A DNA stretch of 64,000 nucleotides from Candidatus Nitricoxidireducens bremensis. Lineage in GTDB: Bacteria > Pseudomonadota > Gammaproteobacteria > Burkholderiales > Rhodocyclaceae. The translations under genes were made by a program, and so were the position numbers. Under the pieces are notes generated by a model, which searched no databases, was not told the DNA's origin, and saw only the letters and a program-made list of their open reading frames with translations. The stretch spans positions 186,001 through 250,000 of the forward strand of contig JAOTRT010000003.1 of assembly GCA_030247725.1 (NCBI GenBank), given 5' to 3'. Numbering within the stretch: the stretch's first letter is position 1; every line of letters begins with the position of its first letter. Shown one piece after another: positions 8,487 through 16,657 of this stretch.

Positions 8487-11027
8487 ATGAATCTGACGCG
8501 GCGTGATTTCATCAAAGCCAATGCGGTCGCAGCGGCTGCCGGCGTGGCCGGCATGTCCATTCCCGGCGCCCAGGCCATCGCCCAGACCGGCGCCGACGGC
8601 GTGCGCTGGGACAAGGGCGTCTGCCGTTACTGCGGCACCGGCTGCTCCGTGCTGGTCGGCGTCAAGGACGGCCGCGTCGTCGCCACCCAGGGCGACCCGG
8701 ATGCGCCCGTCAACAAGGGCCTCAACTGCATCAAGGGCTACTTCCTTTCCAAGATCATGTACGGCAAGGACCGCCTGACGCGTCCGCTGCTGCGCAAGAA
8801 GGACGGCAAGTACGACAAGAACGGCGAGTTCACGCCGGTGTCGTGGAAGGAAGCCTTCGACATCATGGAAGAGAAGGCCAAGGCCGCCCTCAAGGCCAAG
8901 GGTCCGCGCGGCGTCTGCATGTTCGGCTCCGGCCAATGGACCATCTGGGAAGGCTATGCCGCCGCCAAGCTGTTCAAGGCCGGCTTCCGCTCCAACAACA
9001 TCGACCCGAACGCCCGCCACTGCATGGCTTCCGCTGTCGTCGGCTTCATGCGCACCTTCGGCATCGACGAGCCCATGGGCTGCTACGACGACATCGAGCA
9101 GGCCGACGCCTTCGTGCTGTGGGGCTCCAACATGGCCGAGATGCACCCGATCCTCTGGTCGCGCATCACCGACCGCCGCCTCACCGCCAAGCACGTCAAG
9201 ATCAACGTGCTATCCACCTTCACGCACCGTTCCTGCGAACTGGCCGACAGCGAGCTGATCTTCAAGCCCCAGTCCGACCTGGCGATCCTCAACTACATCT
9301 GCAACTACATCATCCAGAACGGTGCGGTGAACAAGGAGTTCGTCGCCAAGCACGTCAAGTTCGCCAAGGGCGTCACCGACATCGGCTACGGCCTGCGGCC
9401 GAACCATCCGCTCGAACAGGTCGCCAACAACAACGGCTATCCGGGCCCCGACGGCAAGCCGAAGGGCAACCCGATGGCCGCCAGCCCCATCACCTTCGAC
9501 GACTTCGCCAAGTTCGTCTCCGAGTACACCCTCGACAAGACCCACGAGATCTCCGGCGTGCCGAAGGACAAGCTGGAAGCCCTGGCCAAGGTCTATGCCG
9601 ATCCGAAGACCAAGGTGGTCTCCTACTGGACCATGGGCTTCAACCAGCACACCCGCGGCACCTGGGTGAACAACATGATCTACAACGTCCACCTGCTGGT
9701 GGGCAAGATCTCCGAGCCGGGCAACGGCCCCTTCTCCCTCACCGGCCAGCCCTCCGCCTGCGGCACGGCCCGCGAGGTGGGCACTTTCGCCCACCGCCTG
9801 CCCGCCGACATGGTGGTCATGAATCCGAAGCACCGGGAGCTTTCCGAGAAGCTGTGGAAGCTGCCGGCCGGCACCATCCCCGACTGGGTCGGCCTCCACG
9901 CCGTCGCCCAGAGCCGCGCCCTCAAGGACGGCCAGGTGCATTTCTTCTGGTCGACGACTACCAACAACATGCAGGCCGGCCCGAATATCAACGGCGAGAT
10001 ATATCCCGGCTGGCGCAACCCGGCGGCCTTCGTCGTCCATTCCGACGTCTATCCGACGGTTTCGGCCACGTCCGCCGACCTGATCCTGCCGTCGGCGATG
10101 TGGATGGAGAAGGAAGGCGCCTACGGCAACGCCGAGCGCCGCGGCCAGTTCTGGCGCCAGCAGGTGAAGCCCCAGGGCGAGGCCAAGTCCGACCTCTGGC
10201 AGTACGTGGAGTTCTCCAAGCGCTTCAAGACCGACGAGGTGTGGCCCGCCGAACTGCTCGACAAGAACCCCGAGTACAAGGGTAAGACCCTCTACGAGGT
10301 GCTCTATGCCAACGGCCAGGTGAACAAGTTCTCCGCCGACGAGGCGAAGAAGTCCAATGCCCACGCCTGGGGCGACTACACCAATGAGGAAATCCAGGAC
10401 TTCGGCTTCTACCTGCAGAAGGGCCTGTTCGAGGAATATGCCAGCTTCGGCCGCGGCAAGGCCCACGACCTGGCCGACTTCGACGTCTATCACAAGGCCC
10501 GCGGCATGCGCTGGCCGGTGGTCAACGGCAAGGAGACCCTGTGGCGCTTCCGCGAAGGCTACGATCCCTATGTGCCGAAGGGCGAGGGCGTGCGCTTCTA
10601 CGGCCACCCGGACGGCAAGGCCGTCATCTTCGCCCTGCCCTACCAGCCCGCCGCCGAAATGCCGGACAGCGAGTACGACCTGTGGCTGTGTACCGGCCGC
10701 GTGCTGGAGCACTGGCATACCGGCTCCATGACGCGCCGCGTGCCCGAGCTCTACAAGGCGGTGCCCGATGCGGTGATCTTCATGAACCCCGAGGATGCCA
10801 AGAAGCGCGGCCTCGCCCGCAACGACGTCGTCAAGGTCAGCAGCCGTCGCGGCGAGATCCAGTTGCGCGTGGAAACCAAGGGGCGCAACAAGCCGCCGGT
10901 CGGCCTCGTCTTCGTGCCGTTCTTCGACGAGCACCGTCTGGTGAACAAGCTGACCCTGGACGCCACCTGCCCGCTCTCGAAGGAGACGGACTTCAAGAAG
11001 TGCGCGTGCAAGGTCGTCAAGGTCTAA
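8487..11027 (+). CDS. napA: Periplasmic nitrate reductase catalytic subunit NapA
   Basis: 846 aa, normal for NapA. Reduces nitrate to nitrite in the periplasm with a bis-MGD molybdenum cofactor and one [4Fe-4S] cluster. The Tat signal [10 protein letters not shown] is followed by the cluster motif [13 protein letters not shown] with its fourth Cys in GLNCIKG. The Mo-ligating Cys lies in [10 protein letters not shown] near residue 180. The C-terminal molybdopterin-binding domain ([20 protein letters not shown]) is complete. AAGGAG precedes the ATG. Electrons are expected from NapB, fed by NapC and/or NapGH. Confidence 0.98.
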   Translation: MNLTRRDFIKANAVAAAAGVAGMSIPGAQAIAQTGADGVRWDKGVCRYCGTGCSVLVGVKDGRVVATQGDPDAPVNKGLNCIKGYFLSKIMYGKDRLTRPLLRKKDGKYDKNGEFTPVSWKEAFDIMEEKAKAALKAKGPRGVCMFGSGQWTIWEGYAAAKLFKAGFRSNNIDPNARHCMASAVVGFMRTFGIDEPMGCYDDIEQADAFVLWGSNMAEMHPILWSRITDRRLTAKHVKINVLSTFTHRSCELADSELIFKPQSDLAILNYICNYIIQNGAVNKEFVAKHVKFAKGVTDIGYGLRPNHPLEQVANNNGYPGPDGKPKGNPMAASPITFDDFAKFVSEYTLDKTHEISGVPKDKLEALAKVYADPKTKVVSYWTMGFNQHTRGTWVNNMIYNVHLLVGKISEPGNGPFSLTGQPSACGTAREVGTFAHRLPADMVVMNPKHRELSEKLWKLPAGTIPDWVGLHAVAQSRALKDGQVHFFWSTTTNNMQAGPNINGEIYPGWRNPAAFVVHSDVYPTVSATSADLILPSAMWMEKEGAYGNAERRGQFWRQQVKPQGEAKSDLWQYVEFSKRFKTDEVWPAELLDKNPEYKGKTLYEVLYANGQVNKFSADEAKKSNAHAWGDYTNEEIQDFGFYLQKGLFEEYASFGRGKAHDLADFDVYHKARGMRWPVVNGKETLWRFREGYDPYVPKGEGVRFYGHPDGKAVIFALPYQPAAEMPDSEYDLWLCTGRVLEHWHTGSMTRRVPELYKAVPDAVIFMNPEDAKKRGLARNDVVKVSSRRGEIQLRVETKGRNKPPVGLVFVPFFDEHRLVNKLTLDATCPLSKETDFKKCACKVVKV

Positions 11028-11125
11028 GCGCCAACGGACGCCGGTGCGTGCGGAAGTCTCGACATCCATGATTTCCGCCCGCGCCGGCGCGCCAAGCCTC
11101 CCCTTACAGAGATCGATTTTCCATC

Positions 11126-12013
11126 ATGGCTGCGGAACAAAAAACCACATCGCGCCGCCAGTTCATTTTCGACACCGCCCGCATGGCGTGCGGTGTCGGC
11201 ATGCTGGGGCTCGGCCTCGGCCTCTACACGCGGCAGGCCCTGGCTCTGCCGCCGGCGGCCATCCGGCCGCCGGGCGCGGGCAGCGAGAAGGATTTTCTCG
11301 GTGCCTGCATCCGTTGCGGCCTCTGCGTGCGGGACTGCCCGCCGCAAATCCTTTCCCTGGCGACGCCGGAGCAAGCCATCGCCACCGGCACGCCCTATTT
11401 CGTCGCCCGCAGCGGACCCTGCGCCATGTGCGAGGACATTCCCTGCATCAAGGCCTGCCCGACCGGCGCGCTGGACCACAAGCTGACGGACATCACCAAG
11501 TCGCGCATGGGACTCGCCGTCCTCGTGGACAAGGAGACCTGCCTCAACTTCCTCGGCCTGCGCTGCGACATCTGCTACCGGGTCTGCCCGGTCATCGACA
11601 AGGCCATCAAGCTCGAGCCACGTCACAACGAACGCACCGGCAGCCACACGATCTTCGAGCCGGTGGTCTATTCCAACGCCTGCACCGGCTGCGGCATGTG
11701 CGAGCAGGCCTGCCCGCTGAAGACGGCGGCCATCAAGGTCTATCCCATCCCGCTTGCCAAGGGCGAGCTGGGCGAGCACTACCGGCTCGGCTGGGAGGAG
11801 AAGAGGAAGGCCGGCCGCAGCCTCGTCACGCCGGAGATCGAGCACCAGTACAACCTGCCGGAAGGACTCAAGTACGAGTTCGGCGGGCGCGGCCTGGTGC
11901 CGGATACCGGGGCAGCCGGTGCCGCGGCGCCGCCGCCGAACGCGCCGGCCACGCCCGCCGCACCCGGTGCGGCGAGCGGTCTACCGAAGGCCTTGCAGGG
12001 GAACCAGCTATGA
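11126..12013 (+). CDS. napG: Ferredoxin-type quinol-oxidase component NapG
   Basis: 295 aa. Tat-like signal TSRRQFIFDTARM places it on the periplasmic face. Four [4Fe-4S]-type Cys clusters are visible, including CIRCGLCVRDCPP, CAMCEDIPCIKACPTGA, CDICYRVCPV and CTGCGMCEQACPL. NapG works with NapH to draw electrons from (mena)quinol. The C-terminus has an Ala/Pro-rich tail of ~35 residues beyond the family core. Its TGA overlaps the napH ATG. A 98-bp gap after napA contains only a short GC palindrome. Confidence 0.95.
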   Translation: MAAEQKTTSRRQFIFDTARMACGVGMLGLGLGLYTRQALALPPAAIRPPGAGSEKDFLGACIRCGLCVRDCPPQILSLATPEQAIATGTPYFVARSGPCAMCEDIPCIKACPTGALDHKLTDITKSRMGLAVLVDKETCLNFLGLRCDICYRVCPVIDKAIKLEPRHNERTGSHTIFEPVVYSNACTGCGMCEQACPLKTAAIKVYPIPLAKGELGEHYRLGWEEKRKAGRSLVTPEIEHQYNLPEGLKYEFGGRGLVPDTGAAGAAAPPPNAPATPAAPGAASGLPKALQGNQL

Positions 12014-12903
12014 GCACCCTGCGCGCCGGCAAGGAGGCGCTTGCCGCCAAGGGTTGGTGGGGCGCCCACAAGTGGCTGGCCTTGCGCCGGCTTTCCCAGA
12101 TCTCCATCCTGGCCCTGTTCCTCGCCGGGCCCTGGTTCGGGCTCTGGATCGTCAAGGGCAACCTGAACTACAGCTACACCCTGGACATCCTGCCCCTCAC
12201 GGACCCCTACGTGCTGCTGCAGTCGCTGCTGGCCGGCCACGCGCCCGAGCGCAACGCCCTCATCGGCGTCGGCATCGTGCTGGCCTTCTATGCCCTCGTC
12301 GGCGGACGCATCTTCTGCAGCTGGGTCTGCCCGGTGAACCTAGTCACGGACGCCGCCGACTGGCTGCGGGAGCGCCTGGGCATCAAGGGCGGCGCCCATA
12401 TTTCCCGCGGTGCCCGCTTCTGGATACTCGGCCTCACGCTGCTGATGGCGGTCGCCACCGGCACCATCGTCTGGGAACTCGTCAATCCGGTGTCCATGCT
12501 TCACCGCGGCCTGTTCTTCGGCATCGGCGCGGCCTGGATGGTGGTGCTCGGCGTCTTCCTGCTCGATCTCTTCGTCATGAACCGCGGCTGGTGCGGCCAC
12601 CTTTGTCCGGTGGGCGCCTTCTACAGCCTGGTCGGGCGCTTCAGCCCCCTGCGGGTGAGCGCCACCGGACGCGCCGCCTGCAACGACTGCAACGACTGCT
12701 TCGTCGTCTGCCCCGAGCCCCTGGTCATCAAGGCCCCCCTCAAGGGCGGCGACCGCGGCATCGGACCCGTCATCCTCTCGCCGCAATGCACGAACTGCGG
12801 CCGTTGCATCGATGTCTGCTCGAAGGATGTCTTCGCCTTCGGCACCCGTTTCGGCAATTCCGTCGTACCCGTAGCCGGCGTCCCGCACACGACGCCGAAA
12901 TGA
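12010..12903 (+). CDS. napH: Membrane quinol dehydrogenase NapH
   Basis: 297 aa. Four membrane segments (e.g. ISILALFLAGPWFGLWIV, IGVGIVLAFYALV) with the conserved FCSWVCPVNLVTDAADWLR and WCGHLCPVGAF CX3CP motifs on the cytoplasmic side, and two C-terminal [4Fe-4S] motifs (CNDCNDCFVVCPEP, CTNCGRCIDVCSKD). Partner of NapG in quinol oxidation. Start overlaps the napG stop by ATGA. napB follows after 31 bp. Confidence 0.95.
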   Translation: MSTLRAGKEALAAKGWWGAHKWLALRRLSQISILALFLAGPWFGLWIVKGNLNYSYTLDILPLTDPYVLLQSLLAGHAPERNALIGVGIVLAFYALVGGRIFCSWVCPVNLVTDAADWLRERLGIKGGAHISRGARFWILGLTLLMAVATGTIVWELVNPVSMLHRGLFFGIGAAWMVVLGVFLLDLFVMNRGWCGHLCPVGAFYSLVGRFSPLRVSATGRAACNDCNDCFVVCPEPLVIKAPLKGGDRGIGPVILSPQCTNCGRCIDVCSKDVFAFGTRFGNSVVPVAGVPHTTPK

Positions 12904-12934
12904 CCAACGTTTATTCCTCTGTGGGGAGCGCATC

Positions 12935-13387
12935 ATGAAAAAAACCGTCACCATCCTCCTGGCCACGCTGCTGACCGCCATCGTGGGCTGCGCCAGCTAC
13001 GAACCGATCTCGTCGATGCGCGGTATCGACGTCGCCTCCGGCGACGCCGCTCCGGAAGTCAAGACCTACGTCGGCAAACGGCCGGGCACCGCCGGCAACC
13101 AGAAGATCGCCCGTACCTATGCCGAGCAGCCGCCGGTCATTCCCCACGCCCTCGACAACTTCGACGACATCAATCTGGAAGAGAACCAGTGCATGGGCTG
13201 CCACAGCCCGGCCAAGTACCAGGAGAAGAAGGCGCCCAAGGTCGGCGACAGCCACTTCCTCGACCGCAATGGCAATAAGCTCGCCGATGTCTCCATGCTG
13301 CGCCACAACTGCACCCAGTGCCATGTACCCCAGGTCGATGCGCCGCCACTGGTCGAGAACCGCTTCATCGGCAACGTCAAGCAGTAA
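12935..13387 (+). CDS. napB: Diheme cytochrome c subunit NapB, with a lipobox-like signal
   Basis: 150 aa. Diheme electron-transfer subunit for NapA, with CMGCH and CTQCH motifs near residues 86 and 127. The NapB signature MRGIDVASGDAAPEVK follows the signal region. The export signal MKKTVTILLATLLTAIVGC ends in IVGC, which fits a lipobox, so the protein may be lipid-anchored instead of a free periplasmic subunit. GGGGAG precedes the ATG. Last plus-strand nap gene; it converges with napF. Confidence 0.95.
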   Translation: MKKTVTILLATLLTAIVGCASYEPISSMRGIDVASGDAAPEVKTYVGKRPGTAGNQKIARTYAEQPPVIPHALDNFDDINLEENQCMGCHSPAKYQEKKAPKVGDSHFLDRNGNKLADVSMLRHNCTQCHVPQVDAPPLVENRFIGNVKQ

Positions 13388-13393
13388 GCCGTA

Positions 13394-13420
13394 GCGGCGG
13401 GGCAGCCGCCCCGCTCTCTC
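13394..13420. terminator. Hairpin between convergent napB and napF
   Basis: 7-bp stem GCGGGGC (13397-13403) / GCCCCGC (13408-13414) with loop AGCC, between the two convergent stop codons. No good T-tract on either strand, so the terminator assignment is tentative. Confidence 0.45.
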
Positions 13421-13432
13421 CCGGCCTGTCCT

Positions 13433-13903
13433 TCAGGTCAGGGTGATCGCTGCCACCGGGCACGGCGCCACGCAGGCGCCGCAGCCCGTGCATTTCTCCC
13501 CATCCACTTCCGGCAGGGCCGCGCCGCCGAGGCGCGGCCGGAAGCGGATCGCCGCCACTGCGCAGGCATCGCCGCAGGTACGGCACACCGCATTCCCCCG
13601 CGCCATGCACTTGTCCCCGAAGACGGGAAGGATGCGCCATGGCCGTCCTTCCGGCACCGCCTTGAGAACGCCGGGCTTGCAGGCGGCGGCGCAGGCACCG
13701 CAGAAGCTGCAGGCGCCAAGGGCGAAGTCGATGCGCGGATAGCCCCGCTCGATGACGATGATCTTCTCCGGGCAGGCCGGAACGCATTCGCCGCAGCGCG
13801 TGCAGGCGGCGAGAAAATCCGCCTCGGGCAGGGCCCAGGGAGGGCGCTGGGGCGCCTTGCGGCCGGACAGGTCGCCGCGCAGGAACTGGCGTCTGGAGAT
13901 CAT
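13433..13903 (-). CDS. napF: Ferredoxin-type protein NapF
   Basis: 156 aa, cytoplasmic iron-sulfur protein linked to NapA maturation. Three [4Fe-4S] motifs: CTRCGECVPACPEK, CSFCGACAAACKPG and CTGCGACVAPCPV, plus CRTCGDACAV. N-terminus ISRRQFLRGDL is the usual Tat-mimic of NapF proteins. It lies opposite napDAGHB and is separated from napC by a terminator-like hairpin, so it may have its own promoter or depend on read-through. Confidence 0.93.
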   Translation of the reverse strand: MISRRQFLRGDLSGRKAPQRPPWALPEADFLAACTRCGECVPACPEKIIVIERGYPRIDFALGACSFCGACAAACKPGVLKAVPEGRPWRILPVFGDKCMARGNAVCRTCGDACAVAAIRFRPRLGGAALPEVDGEKCTGCGACVAPCPVAAITLT

Positions 13904-13975
13904 GGAACCGTGTGCGGAATCGGGTCGCGTTGAAGGATGCGGGCCTCAGGATAATCGAAGCGGCGCGGCGGCGGC

Positions 13976-14005
13976 ACAAACAAAAGGGCGGCCGTAGCCG
14001 CCCTT
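13976..14005 (-). terminator. Terminator downstream of napC
   Basis: On the minus strand a 9-bp perfect stem AAGGGCGGC / GCCGCCCTT (13997-14005 and 13984-13992) with loop TACG is followed by TTGTTTGT. It lies 22 bp after the napC stop. Confidence 0.75.
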
Positions 14006-14027
14006 CCGTTCCCTGAGCGAACGCCTG

Positions 14028-14615
14028 TTATTCGTCGTCTTCTTCCTTCATGCCCTGGGGCTTCTTGTGGGCGATGCCCTTGTGGCAGTCGATGCAGGTG
14101 CCCTTGTCGCGCTGGGCCAGTTCGTGCTGCTTGCGGGCGCGCTGCTTCTGCTTCTCGGCATTCATGCCGTCGAAGCTGTGGCAGTTGCGGCACTCGCGGG
14201 AGTCGGAATCCTTCATGCGCTTCCATTCATGCTCCGCCAGCGTCAGGCGCTTGGCCTCGAACTTCTCCGGCGTGTCGATGGTGCCCATGATCTTGCCGTA
14301 CACCTCGCCGGACGCCTGGATCTTGCGGGCCATCTTGTGCACCCAGTCCTTGGGCACGTGGCAGTCGGAGCAGACCGCGCGCACGCCGGTGCGGTTGGAG
14401 TAATGGACGGTCTGCTTGTACTCCTGATAGACCGTATCGCGCATCTCGTGGCAGGAGATGCAGAAGTCCAGGGTGTTGGTGGCCTCCATCGCCGTATTGA
14501 AGCCACCCCAGAAAATGATGCCGGAGACGAAACCGAACCCGAGCAGCCCCAGCAGGGAATACTTGGCGCTCGGACGCATCAGCATCGCCATCAGTCCGCT
14601 TTTTTCCTCAGCCAT
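14028..14615 (-). CDS. napC: Tetraheme quinol dehydrogenase NapC/NirT
   Basis: 195 aa from the ATG at 14615 (MAEEKSG), with GAGGAG six bases upstream; a TTG two codons earlier is less likely. One N-terminal membrane anchor (YSLLGLLGFGFVSGIIFWGG) and four heme motifs, CISCH, CSDCH, CRNCH, CIDCH. Oxidises membrane quinol and passes electrons to NapB. It is not in the napDAGHB operon but follows ccmI on the minus strand behind its own FNR-type promoter. Confidence 0.95.
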   Translation of the reverse strand: MAEEKSGLMAMLMRPSAKYSLLGLLGFGFVSGIIFWGGFNTAMEATNTLDFCISCHEMRDTVYQEYKQTVHYSNRTGVRAVCSDCHVPKDWVHKMARKIQASGEVYGKIMGTIDTPEKFEAKRLTLAEHEWKRMKDSDSRECRNCHSFDGMNAEKQKQRARKQHELAQRDKGTCIDCHKGIAHKKPQGMKEEDDE

Positions 14616-14655
14616 GCCCAACTCCTCTTGAATACACCAACCACTGTGATGGGCG

Positions 14656-14698
14656 GAATATATCCGAGCCGATAGCAGGGTAAATTGATGTACGACAA
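14656..14698 (-). promoter_or_regulatory. FNR-type promoter of napC
   Basis: On the minus strand TTGTCGTACATCAA (14698-14685) matches the FNR consensus at 8 of 10 positions, followed after exactly 22 bp by the -10 hexamer TATATT (14662-14657). Same geometry as the napD promoter, so napC is probably co-induced with napDAGHB. Confidence 0.75.
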
Positions 14699-14712
14699 GA
14701 ATGTAAGGGCAT

Positions 14713-14784
14713 TGCAGTCGGCATAGACCACGACTGCAGGCGGGTTATAGGGCGCCGCCACCTGTCTTTGGTGATAAACCCGCC
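14713..14784 (-). terminator. Two adjacent hairpins between ccmI and napC
   Basis: Inverted repeat TGCAGTCG-N10-CGACTGCA (14713-14738) next to an imperfect stem GGCGGGTTAT / ATAAACCCGCC (14739-14784) with an inner CACC/GGTG stem. They begin about 60 bp after the ccmI stop, upstream of the napC FNR box. Could end the ccm transcript; no clear T-tract, so an operator is an alternative. Confidence 0.35.
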
Positions 14785-14844
14785 GGCATAAGCCCGGGCC
14801 GGGCGGCCGGCGCGCCGTACGGGCATGGAGACCGGAATGGCTCC

Positions 14845-15675
14845 TTATTTCGCGGCAGCGCGTTTCCTCGCCTCGGCGATGCTCTCGCCGAGGGAACGGG
14901 CATCCTCCGATTCGGGCGGCAACTGCTTCAGGAGCCGATCCCAGTAGTCGGCGGCCTTGGCGAAATCCTTGCGCTCGAAGGCCGCCGTGCCGGCGAGGAC
15001 CAGGGCCTGGGGCGCGTCGGGGTCGAGCTTGAGGGCCTTGGCGACGTACTGCATGGGTTTGCCGTCCAGCTTGCCGCCGGCATTGAGGGCCAGCACCTCG
15101 GCGTAGTCGGCCAGCAGCTGGGCATCGGTCTCCACCAGCTTCATGGCCCGCCCGTAGGCCTTCTCCGCTTCTTCGAGGCGGCCCATGGCCTTGTAGGAAC
15201 GGGCCAGCATGGCCCAGCCCTTGAAATTGTCCGGCTCGTTCTCCAGCTTGGCGGCAAGGCCCGCCACCATGCGCTCGATCTCGTCCACGGAGAAGCGGCG
15301 CTCGGGCGCCGGCGGATTCAATCCGGCCGGATTGCCCAGCAGGGCATAGAGCAGCAGCGCCGTCAGCGGTACCAGCAGGGCCAGGGCCAGCATGGTCTTC
15401 TTCGGTGCCGGCGGAGCAACGATCACGGCGTCGTCCTGGCGGCTGTCTTCCAGCATACGGCGCTGGAGTTCGGCGTAGGCCAGTTGGTAATCCTCCTCGC
15501 CGAGGGCGCCTTCGGCGCGGTCGCGCTCCAGTTCGGCGAACTGGTCCCGATAGATCGCGGCGTTCAACTGCTGGTGGGTGGTGGTGGAAACGCGCGGCTT
15601 CCAGAGGAAGGGGCGCAGCAGCAGGAACAGGGTCAGGACGACGGCCAGGGCCGCCGCCGCGAAGAACAGCGTCAT
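14845..15675 (-). CDS. ccmI: Cytochrome c maturation protein CcmI
   Basis: 276 aa. Inner-membrane apocytochrome chaperone. Two membrane helices (FFAAAALAVVLTLFLLLRPFLW and TMLALALLVPLTALLLYALLG) flank a cytoplasmic loop with the leucine-zipper-like AAIYRDQFAELERDRAEG. A periplasmic TPR domain follows (DNFKGWAMLARSYKAMGRLEEAEKAY, then PDAPQALVLAGTAAFERKDF). Its start overlaps the ccmH stop by one base. Last gene of ccmABCDEFGHI. Confidence 0.93.
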   Translation of the reverse strand: MTLFFAAAALAVVLTLFLLLRPFLWKPRVSTTTHQQLNAAIYRDQFAELERDRAEGALGEEDYQLAYAELQRRMLEDSRQDDAVIVAPPAPKKTMLALALLVPLTALLLYALLGNPAGLNPPAPERRFSVDEIERMVAGLAAKLENEPDNFKGWAMLARSYKAMGRLEEAEKAYGRAMKLVETDAQLLADYAEVLALNAGGKLDGKPMQYVAKALKLDPDAPQALVLAGTAAFERKDFAKAADYWDRLLKQLPPESEDARSLGESIAEARKRAAAK

Positions 15676-16133
15676 TATTCGGATTCCTTCAGCAGGGCCT
15701 CGGCGCGGCGGCGTTCCTCGTCGGAGAGGAGCGTGTCCTTCACCTCGCGGCTGCGGCGGCGCAGATAGACGATGAGCACGGCGATGCCGGCCGCCATGAG
15801 GACGAAGGGGCCGACCCAGAGCAGCCAGGTGGTCGGCTTGACGGGGGGACGGTAGAGCACGAAGTCGCCGTAGCGGCTGACGAGGAAGTCCCGCACCTCC
15901 TGGTCGGTCTTGCCGTCCTTGATGAGCTTGCGCACCTCGCGCCGCAGGTCCTGGGCCAGGTCGGCGCGGGAACCGGCGAGGGACTCGTTCTGGCAGACCA
16001 GGCAGCGCAGTTCCTCGGAGATGACGACAAGACGCTTCTCGACGGCCTCGTCCTCCGCCAGGGGCGCGGCTTCCTTGGCCTGGAGGAGGCTGCAGGACAG
16101 CAGGGCGGCAAGCAGGATCAGGGTGCGCTTCAT
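15675..16133 (-). CDS. ccmH: Cytochrome c maturation protein CcmH
   Basis: 152 aa from the ATG at 16133. Signal peptide MKRTLILLAALLSCSLLQA, then the redox motif LRCLVCQNESLAGS that reduces the apocytochrome heme-binding cysteines, and a C-terminal membrane helix (LLWVGPFVLMAAGIAVLIVYL). Start overlaps the ccmG stop by ATGA. Short, CcmL-type form without a fused TPR domain, which is supplied by CcmI. Confidence 0.95.
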   Translation of the reverse strand: MKRTLILLAALLSCSLLQAKEAAPLAEDEAVEKRLVVISEELRCLVCQNESLAGSRADLAQDLRREVRKLIKDGKTDQEVRDFLVSRYGDFVLYRPPVKPTTWLLWVGPFVLMAAGIAVLIVYLRRRSREVKDTLLSDEERRRAEALLKESE

Positions 16134-16657
16134 GACCGCTTCAACTCGTTGATGAGGGGGATGATGGTCTTCTCCAGGGCTTCCACCGTCACCGGGCCGA
16201 TGTGCTTGTGGCGGATGACGCCCTGCTTGTCGATGACGTAGGTTTCGGGCACCCCATAGACGCCGTAGTCGATGCCGACGCGGCCGTCGGCGTCGAAGGC
16301 CGAGAGGTCGTAGGGGTTGCCGAACTGCTTGAGCCAGCGCAGGCCGTCCTCGCGCTTGTCCTTGTAGTCGAGGCCGATCAGGGGCGCCACGCCGGCGCGG
16401 GCGAACTCCACGAGCAGCGGATGTTCCTGGCGGCAGGAGACGCACCAGGAGGCCCAGACGTTGAACACCCAGACCTGGCCCTTCATCTGCTCGGGGGAGA
16501 AGCTCTTCTCCGGCGCCGCCAGCTGGGGCAGGCTGAAGGCCGGTGCCGGCTTGCCGACGAGGGGACTCGGCACCTCGCGCGGGTCGCGGTTGAGGCCGAC
16601 GGCAAGGAAACCCACCAGGACCGCGAAGAGGACCAGGGGAATGAGGAATTTCTTCAT
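16130..16657 (-). CDS. ccmG: Thiol-disulfide oxidoreductase CcmG/DsbE
   Basis: 175 aa from the ATG at 16657. One N-terminal membrane anchor (FLIPLVLFAVLVGFLAVGL), thioredoxin fold facing the periplasm, active site WASWCVSCRQEHP and cis-proline loop GVPETYVID. Keeps apocytochrome or CcmH thiols reduced. Overlaps ccmF by ATGA at the start and ccmH at the end. Confidence 0.95.
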   Translation of the reverse strand: MKKFLIPLVLFAVLVGFLAVGLNRDPREVPSPLVGKPAPAFSLPQLAAPEKSFSPEQMKGQVWVFNVWASWCVSCRQEHPLLVEFARAGVAPLIGLDYKDKREDGLRWLKQFGNPYDLSAFDADGRVGIDYGVYGVPETYVIDKQGVIRHKHIGPVTVEALEKTIIPLINELKRS

